From IMG/VR virus record IMGVR_UViG_3300029908_000145, positions 1 to 24,425 of that record: a stretch of 24,425 bases of DNA; one strand, 5' to 3'. Below the pieces are notes generated by a model. It searched no databases and was not told the origin of the DNA. It worked only from the letters and a program-made list of their open reading frames with translations. Each line of letters starts with the position of its first letter. Position 1 is the stretch's first letter. Made by a program: the position numbers and the translations under genes. This document shows, one piece after another, positions 20,088 to 24,425 of the stretch. The stretch comes from a virus.

Positions 20088-21197
20088 TTAAATATCCTGG
20101 TTGACCGTATCCATCGTAACCGGCTTAATACTCACCAAATTCAAATACGTCTTGCCATCCGTAGCAGACACGTCCTCAACGTACTCGACATTCAACAATA
20201 CTGGATTAGGCTCTTTTAACCAAACTAATATTTGATCATAAACCTTAGAATCAAAAGTCCCCATCCATTTTCCGTCAATTTTGACGCCATATTTGTTGAA
20301 CGGCTTATTGTTCTTGTCTATGCCGGACTTGATCTTTTTGTCTTCGATGGTGCCCTGGATGGATAAGACATTCTTTGGTTCATCCTGCTGTGGTGGATGT
20401 TTTATATCTGGTACAGGCTTTTGTGCGACCGGTGCTGGTTTAGTCTTGACCACTTCTGCCTCTGCGACGGCTTCTGGTGCTACTTTGGATGGAGATGGCT
20501 TGGGGGCAGGTTCAGGCGTTACATCAATAGGTTCATGTATCTCATCAATATCCTGTGTAAAGCAATCACTGGCCGCCGTTGCAGATAGGATGCCATCCAC
20601 ATAGGCACGTTTCTTAGCCATTTTTAAGACAGTATTATACACATCTGCAATATCGGGATGTTCCATCTTTTGACCGATGGTGCAAATTTCCCATGCACCA
20701 GATTCAGTCTTTAAAACCCCATATCCCTTACCGCCAATAAGCTCTTGCATTTCAGCAAACTTGGCAGATTTCTTGAGATCCCAATACTTCCCTGGAACAG
20801 CTACGCCGGTGCTTATCTTTTCAGCTCCACGATACCTAAATTTGCTTTCCATCGTAGAGCATGACCCAACACCAGTCGCAAGCTCAAGACCATCTTGGTT
20901 CATAATGTGACAATCAACGCTGATATTCTTATGTCCGTTAGGAAGTTCTTCAACCCTAATGTCATGTTCATCCATAATCGGACGTAACCGGAATGTAAGA
21001 GATAACTTCTCTGCCCCAGATTTGAATAGGCAAGGCTTATCCCCACAATTAGGTATCGTGCCATAATGTTGTCCATCTGTCATCACATCACGCATGACTT
21101 CTTGAATAAGAACGACCTGTGCCTTGATCTGTTGAGGGGTTTGAGCGTATTCAACCGGTGGTAGGGATTCTTTTACTACTGCGACATTTTTAGCCAT
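20088..21197 (-). CDS. Annealing-type recombination protein fused to an OB fold
   Basis: 369 residues, SD AAAGGAG. Residues 20-215 match a phage family near exonuclease/SSB genes: QVMTDGQHYGTIPNCGDKPC-style start, LFKSGAEKLSLTFRL, a beta-rich middle (VDCHIMNQDGLELATGVGSC), and VYNTVLKMAKKRAYVDGILS-ATAASDCFTQD, which I associate with ERF/Rad52-like single-strand annealing proteins. Residues 222-275 are a Pro/Ala/Glu linker. Residues 278-358 (LSIQGTIEDKKI...GVKIDGKWMGTFDS...LLNVEYVEDVS...YLNLVSIKPV) read as an OB-fold. It would anneal or protect phage ssDNA with the neighbouring DnaQ-like exonuclease. The fusion is unusual; the family name is not certain. Confidence 0.7.
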   Translation of the reverse strand: MAKNVAVVKESLPPVEYAQTPQQIKAQVVLIQEVMRDVMTDGQHYGTIPNCGDKPCLFKSGAEKLSLTFRLRPIMDEHDIRVEELPNGHKNISVDCHIMNQDGLELATGVGSCSTMESKFRYRGAEKISTGVAVPGKYWDLKKSAKFAEMQELIGGKGYGVLKTESGAWEICTIGQKMEHPDIADVYNTVLKMAKKRAYVDGILSATAASDCFTQDIDEIHEPIDVTPEPAPKPSPSKVAPEAVAEAEVVKTKPAPVAQKPVPDIKHPPQQDEPKNVLSIQGTIEDKKIKSGIDKNNKPFNKYGVKIDGKWMGTFDSKVYDQILVWLKEPNPVLLNVEYVEDVSATDGKTYLNLVSIKPVTMDTVNQDI

Positions 21198-21208
21198 TTT
21201 AATCTCCT

Positions 21209-21304
21209 TTATTTATTTGTCCACGTATATGTGGTTTTATAGTGAGGCACTGTTAGGTACAAATCGAAGCCATAGAGTTTTATGTAGCATTGTATTTCGC
21301 TCAT
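21209..21304 (-). CDS. 31-residue coupled ORF after the exonuclease
   Basis: 31 residues: MSEIQCYIKLYGFDLYLTVP, then HYKTTYTWTNK. The ATG overlaps the exonuclease stop as ATGA. The end lies just before the SD of the recombination gene, so it fills the gap almost exactly. Aromatic-rich (six Tyr). No SD and no family. It may be a small protein, or simply a bridge that couples translation. Confidence 0.45.
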   Translation of the reverse strand: MSEIQCYIKLYGFDLYLTVPHYKTTYTWTNK

Positions 21305-21900
21305 ATATCATCTGCCATCACTGGTTTAGCCACCGGATACTTAATCAAATCCATTTCAACCATCTTCTGATAACAGCGATATGTCGCCTCGCAATCCGCA
21401 CCGGCAGAGTGAGCCTCAAATTCTTCTCTGAATAATTTTTTATAAAGTTCTGTGAGTTTAGGCCATTTGCCTACTAATGGGATACCAGCTCGCATGGTGT
21501 CAATGCGTTTGTCTTTATGGAGTAAATCAGTAATTGAGTTAAAAAATCCTTGATCCTCTTGGAACATTTTAAGCACATTTGCTTTTATGATGCTGGTGTC
21601 AAAGTACAGATTATGGCCTATAACATAATCAGCGTCATAGCCATCAGCTAATAACTCTTGTAGAACGCTATCAAGATGATGAGGTGAAGCGTTGCACATC
21701 TCTTGGGTAATTCCGTTGATCTTAGAGGCTTCTGGCGATACTATTCTTCCCTCTTGATTAATAATAAATTCCTTTGCAGGTTCGTCGTTAATTTTCCATG
21801 CGATTGAATAAATCCAGGGGAATTTCATGTAGTCTAATTCGTATGTACAGCCTTTTGGGACGAGTCCGCTTGTTTCCAAATCTAGGATACATGTTTTCAT
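21301..21900 (-). CDS. DnaQ-like DEDDh 3'-5' exonuclease
   Basis: 199 residues. ExoI motif: CILDLETSG (D7, E9); ExoII: GHNLYFDTS (H96, D101); ExoIII: HSAGADCEAT (H164, D169). The H-x-A-x2-D spacing marks the DEDDh class (DnaQ, TREX, exonuclease X). Length is close to the standalone domain. It degrades DNA or RNA 3' to 5', probably with the annealing protein downstream in recombination or replication. It begins as an ATGA overlap with the coiled-coil gene without an SD. Confidence 0.9.
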   Translation of the reverse strand: MKTCILDLETSGLVPKGCTYELDYMKFPWIYSIAWKINDEPAKEFIINQEGRIVSPEASKINGITQEMCNASPHHLDSVLQELLADGYDADYVIGHNLYFDTSIIKANVLKMFQEDQGFFNSITDLLHKDKRIDTMRAGIPLVGKWPKLTELYKKLFREEFEAHSAGADCEATYRCYQKMVEMDLIKYPVAKPVMADDI

Positions 21901-22889
21901 ATGTCGTTTTCTTCTTCCTTAACAAATAATCTTAATATAGTAATTGCTTTATCTAACAATATTTCAACCGCTTCTATAGCATTTTTTGATTCTTTACTTT
22001 TAATATCAATAGGAATAAATACTTTTCCAAGGTCATTAGCTAAATTGGTTAGTTTTTCCTTATCCCCCGCCTTCTTCAACGCTTCTTCCTTCGCAACCCT
22101 CTCCCGTTCCGCCTTTGTTTCTGCATCTCTCTTAGCTCTCAATTCATCTTCAACCTTTTTAAGCTTAATTCTCTCCTCAGCTAACTTTGCTTCTTGTTCT
22201 TTTCTAACCAAATCAAGTTTTGCCTGCTGTTCTGCTCTTTCACGAGCGATTTTAGCTTCATTTTCTTTCTTAATTTTTTCCTGTTCATCGGCAACCCTCT
22301 TACGTTCCGCGGCCAGTTTCGCTTCGTTGGATCTACGTTCAGCAATCAATTCTTGTTCTTTTTGGTATGCCTGTTCTTTAAGAGTTTCATTCTCTTCTCT
22401 TATACGCTGATCTTCTTGCTCTTTAATCTTGGCGGCCTCTGCTATTTCTTCTTCAATTCTCTTTTCAACCTCAAGTCTTATAAGTTCTGCTTTTTCTTCC
22501 TCTTGATACTTAACAAAATTTTCCTGTTTATCATAGTAAACTTCAAGCGGTTCTAATAACGCAAGCAAAACATTCTTGATACCATCAATAGCCCTGCCTT
22601 CTCTTAATACGTCAGCCTTTATCTCTTTATGGGCTTTCTCAACAGCAATCCTTCTTTCCCTTATAGTAAGGCGTGCGGCTCTTGCCATATCCATAAGATG
22701 TGTTTGGGAGGCATCTGTAACCTTGATTTGTTGAGTTGTTTTGGTCAACTCATCAGCAAAGGTAAAGTAATCTTGGAAGCGTTCTAAGATGTACTTGGCT
22801 TTGGATTGAGGGAGCTTTGACTCTTCGACAATGGTGACGAGTTGGTTTTTATCTGGTTCGTCAAAATTAACTTGAATATCTTCGTTCAT
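21897..22889 (-). CDS. Long coiled-coil phage protein (recombination-associated)
   Basis: 330 residues, SD GGAG. Residues 1-60 are a small head (QLVTIVEESKLPQSKAKYIL, then RFQDYFTFADELTKTTQQIK). Residues 60-120 are helical (RAARLTIRERRIAVEKAHKE, IKADVLREGRAIDGIKNVLL), like DUF1351-type phage proteins located by exonuclease/annealing genes. Residues 120-270 are almost pure Glu/Lys/Ala coiled coil. The end is FIPIDIKSKESKNAIEAVEI. It probably forms a rod or an oligomer that holds recombination proteins together; function is not established. The DUF1351 likeness is moderate. Confidence 0.75.
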   Translation of the reverse strand: MNEDIQVNFDEPDKNQLVTIVEESKLPQSKAKYILERFQDYFTFADELTKTTQQIKVTDASQTHLMDMARAARLTIRERRIAVEKAHKEIKADVLREGRAIDGIKNVLLALLEPLEVYYDKQENFVKYQEEEKAELIRLEVEKRIEEEIAEAAKIKEQEDQRIREENETLKEQAYQKEQELIAERRSNEAKLAAERKRVADEQEKIKKENEAKIARERAEQQAKLDLVRKEQEAKLAEERIKLKKVEDELRAKRDAETKAERERVAKEEALKKAGDKEKLTNLANDLGKVFIPIDIKSKESKNAIEAVEILLDKAITILRLFVKEEENDI

Positions 22890-23254
22890 TTCTTCTTCTC
22901 CGCCGTCTCATAAAATTTATGACGATAAATAATTTGAGAAATAGGTTTTAATTTATTATAGAAATATGCTTCTCTAATTGCTAATGCTCGGTATTGACAA
23001 AAATAACATTCAACTTCAATATTTTTTAATTTAATTATTTTTATAATATATTGTAATAATGGTGAAATTATGCGTCCATTTTGAAATATTCTAAAGGCTC
23101 TACACCATAACGATTGAGTAGCCCCCACATATAAACATACATCATCATATTTATAAACATAAATACCAGGGCAACTCAATTTATATTTAAAATCATCTTT
23201 ATAATTTTCAAATTGATATTGATTTAAAATATAATTTGGTTTATTTATTTTCAT
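22886..23254 (-). CDS. Standalone GIY-YIG endonuclease
   Basis: 122 residues. CPGIYVYKYDDVCLYVGATQ holds the GIY and YVG strands, S-LW-RA gives the conserved Arg, and AIREAYFYNKLKPISQ the catalytic Glu with N-L-P. The insertion RIISPLLQYIIKII forms the helix between. These one-domain nucleases behave as mobile or homing genes or as DNA-processing enzymes. Start ATG overlaps the RHH gene by 14 bases, without clear SD. The protein is AT-coded and Lys/Ile/Tyr-rich. Confidence 0.87.
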   Translation of the reverse strand: MKINKPNYILNQYQFENYKDDFKYKLSCPGIYVYKYDDVCLYVGATQSLWCRAFRIFQNGRIISPLLQYIIKIIKLKNIEVECYFCQYRALAIREAYFYNKLKPISQIIYRHKFYETAEKKK

Positions 23255-23387
23255 TAATTTTATTTCTCACTAAAGAACGCATAAATTGAGCCAACGTCTC
23301 AAAGCCTTCTTTAATAGCAAGTTCTTTTAGACGTTGTTTTTCTTCTTTTTTACAATTCACGACGAAGTAAACACGTTTTGTTTTCAT
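23241..23387 (-). CDS. RHH/Arc-like protein heading the early operon
   Basis: 48 residues: MKTKRVYFVVNCKKEEKQRL, KELAIKEGFETLAQFMRSLV, RNKINENK. It fits a ribbon-helix-helix: strand KRVYFVV, helix KKEEKQRLKELAIKEG, turn FETL, helix AQFMRSLVRNKI. Start ATG 23387 lies seven bases after a TAATAT box with no SD, so the mRNA is probably leaderless. A likely autorepressor of the divergent promoters; compare the RHH gene at 9762, which has the same set-up. Confidence 0.75.
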   Translation of the reverse strand: MKTKRVYFVVNCKKEEKQRLKELAIKEGFETLAQFMRSLVRNKINENK

Positions 23388-23394
23388 GGTTACA

Positions 23395-23465
23395 ATATTA
23401 ACAGATATTTTTCTTTTGTCAAATGTTTTTTTTCATTGACAAAATTATTTTTCTGTGCATAATAT
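23395..23465. promoter_or_regulatory. Back-to-back divergent promoters with symmetrical -35 boxes
   Basis: Minus: TTGACA (plus 23417-23422), 16-base spacer, TAATAT (23395-23400). Plus: TTGACA (23436-23441), 18-base spacer, TAATAT (23460-23465). The two -35 regions form a near-perfect inverted repeat TTTTGTCAaATG / CATTGACAAAA around eight T. A repressor bound here would control both operons. Confidence 0.7.
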
Positions 23466-23470
23466 CAATC

Positions 23471-23611
23471 ATGCGCGATAAAAAAATGTTAGGTATCGGC
23501 AAGAACAAAGCGATCAAGAAGGCCAGGATGAGTCCTCTTCCTTTAATGAAACTAACCACCTATATAGAGAAGCTATGCCAAACAAAAGTGAAGAACGCGA
23601 CCAAGTCCTAA
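23471..23611 (+). CDS. Small basic leader protein of the right-hand operon
   Basis: 46 residues: MRDKKMLGIGKNKAIKKARM, SPLPLMKLTTYIEKLCQTKV, KNATKS. Highly basic, with one hydrophobic helix centre. ATG 23471 lies five bases after a -10 box and has no SD (leaderless); the frame is also open further upstream, but those starts would lie before the promoter. It overlaps the next gene by 37 bases. Could be an RHH-type or other DNA-binding peptide, but no motif is clear; it may also be a leader ORF. Confidence 0.5.
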   Translation: MRDKKMLGIGKNKAIKKARMSPLPLMKLTTYIEKLCQTKVKNATKS

Positions 23612-23973
23612 ACCCCTGCCTCAAGCTCTGTAAGAAGCTAGAGACCGCAGGCTATATATTAGAGTACAGGCGTTTAGATGTGTTCGATGCAACGCATGTG
23701 GATGGATCCCCGGACATTGAAATCAAATTACCAATGGAAGATGTTGTCTTCTTACTTATGGCTGAATGTAAGAAGGCAATCGGTGGCGTCCAGAGCGACG
23801 TTCAAATCGCATATGAAGAGAAGTATAAACCATACCGGAATGTTCAGTATCAGCTTATCCGTAGCCCAGAAGAGCTTGAGTATTTTGTTAAGAAGCTAAG
23901 TAATAGAAACATTGATATGACAGAATTTTTAGCATTTCAATGTAAACCAACAGAATACGCGGAGGACATCTAG
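23575..23973 (+). CDS. VRR-NUC-like PD-(D/E)XK nuclease
   Basis: 132 residues. Core: DGSPDIEIKLPMEDVVFLLM, AECKKAIGGVQSDVQIAYEE, with PD-x(n)-(E/D)-x-K as PD(I)EI ... AECKK, followed by Q-AYEEKYKPYRNVQYQLIRSPEEL. This is the minimal VRR-NUC layout (GSPD; E-K; S/Q-Q helix). A structure-specific nuclease for Holliday or flap DNA is usual in phages. SD is poor. Ends EDI, and its last codons contain the SD GGAGG of the next gene. Confidence 0.8.
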   Translation: MPNKSEERDQVLNPCLKLCKKLETAGYILEYRRLDVFDATHVDGSPDIEIKLPMEDVVFLLMAECKKAIGGVQSDVQIAYEEKYKPYRNVQYQLIRSPEELEYFVKKLSNRNIDMTEFLAFQCKPTEYAEDI

Positions 23974-24200
23974 TGGAAACCTACTCAACCATCCAATGCA
24001 ACATGAAAGTTTCAGATCGTGTTTACACGAGCCAGCAAAAAGACGCAAAAGATATCCCGTCAAAGTACATCATCAAGGATTCCAACGGTAAACTGCTCTG
24101 TTTCATTGTATTTAAGAGTGATGACGCAGATGGCATTACCGATGATGATCTCGTTACCATATTGAAGGACAGGAAAGAGATACAAGAAAGAGCTAAATAA
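23973..24200 (+). CDS. Small hypothetical protein
   Basis: 75 residues, start GTG 23973 with SD GGAGG seven bases upstream, sharing one base with the previous stop. METYSTIQCNMKVSDRVYTS; later YIIKDSNGKLLCFIVFKSDD (strand pair) and ITDDDLVTILKDRKEIQERA (helix). Reads as beta-beta-alpha. No family assigned. Second stable gene behind the nuclease. Confidence 0.65.
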   Translation: METYSTIQCNMKVSDRVYTSQQKDAKDIPSKYIIKDSNGKLLCFIVFKSDDADGITDDDLVTILKDRKEIQERAK

Positions 24201-24233
24201 CCATCTCCAACCCCGTAATTGAACAGGAGAGAT

Positions 24234-24263
24234 ATGGGCGGCATTGTTAAAGGAGGGATATGA
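24234..24263 (+). CDS. Nine-codon mini-ORF before the last gene
   Basis: ATG at 24234 after SD GGAGAG, encoding MGGIVKGGI and ending in the ATGA overlap with the next start. The peptide itself includes the SD (AAAGGAGGG) of the next gene. It may act only to load ribosomes; its existence as a made peptide is uncertain. Confidence 0.3.
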   Translation: MGGIVKGGI

Positions 24264-24425
24264 ACATAACACAACAACAGTTAAAAGATTGGTCAGCCTG
24301 TACTGACGGCTACAAATGGGCATGCGGTATATTAAAAGACAAGCCTATGGAAGCCAAGAAGTTTATCAAAATAACCGCTGATCATAGGATGGATTGGGCG
24401 AATTGGGTCATAGTTCGTGTTATGG
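24260..24425 (+). CDS. Hypothetical phage protein (N-terminal part only)
   Basis: At least 55 residues to the right edge; SD GGAGGG. MNITQQQLKDWSACTDGYKW, then ACGILKDKPMEAKKFIKITA and DHRMDWANWVIVRVM. The W-ACTDGYKW and DWANW(V/L)IVRVM pieces recur at the start of uncharacterised phage proteins, often followed by leaf-like repeats (DUF7666 type). The remainder is outside the window, so family and size are open. Confidence 0.6.
   Translation, partial: MNITQQQLKDWSACTDGYKWACGILKDKPMEAKKFIKITADHRMDWANWVIVRVM

Noticed and set aside
21901-22556. Two long plus-strand frames opposite the coiled-coil gene
   Set aside because: Ser/Phe-rich reverse reading of a Glu/Lys-rich coiled coil; no SD.
1-24425. 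tRNA genes, integrase/attachment sites, lysis genes
   Set aside because: Looked for but none found; several small membrane proteins exist, yet no endolysin or clear holin motif.

Overview
The window reads as part of a tailed-phage genome (Caudoviricetes) or phage-plasmid. Its packaging and capsid module resembles the short-tailed Bordetella phage BPP-1 group: small and large terminase, portal (head-tail connector), a Bbp19-like protein, scaffold, major capsid protein, a Bbp16-like cement protein and the start of a tail-adaptor-like gene. No integrase, tRNA, rRNA or host housekeeping gene is visible. The host cannot be named from sequence. DNA is AT-rich overall with a GC-richer island at 11.4-14.1 kb.

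Layout. (1) 1-9762, minus strand: an operon headed by a ribbon-helix-helix (RHH) protein, then an HNH nuclease, TerS, three small proteins, TerL, a Pro-rich protein, a secreted protein, portal and capsid genes, running off the left edge. (2) 9763-11400: a strand-switch zone with a second HNH gene, a Cys-rich ORF and a long non-coding stretch holding twelve AAGACA-type repeats, an AT-rich hairpin and six CGTCG words; it looks like a replication origin or partition/operator site. (3) 11401-14068, plus strand: an ArdC-like antirestriction protein followed by eight small genes, several preceded by a GC hairpin and a Shine-Dalgarno (SD) site, ending at a strong terminator. (4) 14065-23387, minus strand: early genes, from an RHH protein and GIY-YIG nuclease through a coiled-coil protein, DnaQ-like exonuclease, annealing-type recombination protein fused to an OB fold, CspA-like protein, a polytopic GT-C-like membrane protein and an Acb2/Tad1-like anti-defence protein, to an SF3 helicase with its own promoter and structured leader. 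(5) 23471-24425, plus strand: a divergent operon with a VRR-NUC-like nuclease.

How they fit together. Region 4 gives replication and recombination (helicase, exonuclease, annealing protein) plus host-interaction functions; region 3 looks like an anti-defence cassette; region 1 makes and fills the capsid. Most promising for new biology are the structured, self-complementary leader before the helicase gene (possibly a P4/c4-like RNA switch), the AAGACA iteron field, promoters placed so close to start codons that the mRNAs should be leaderless, and a membrane protein combining a DnaJ-type zinc knuckle with GT-C-like and TPR-like parts. Thirteen genes listed here encode fewer than 60 residues and are easily missed.
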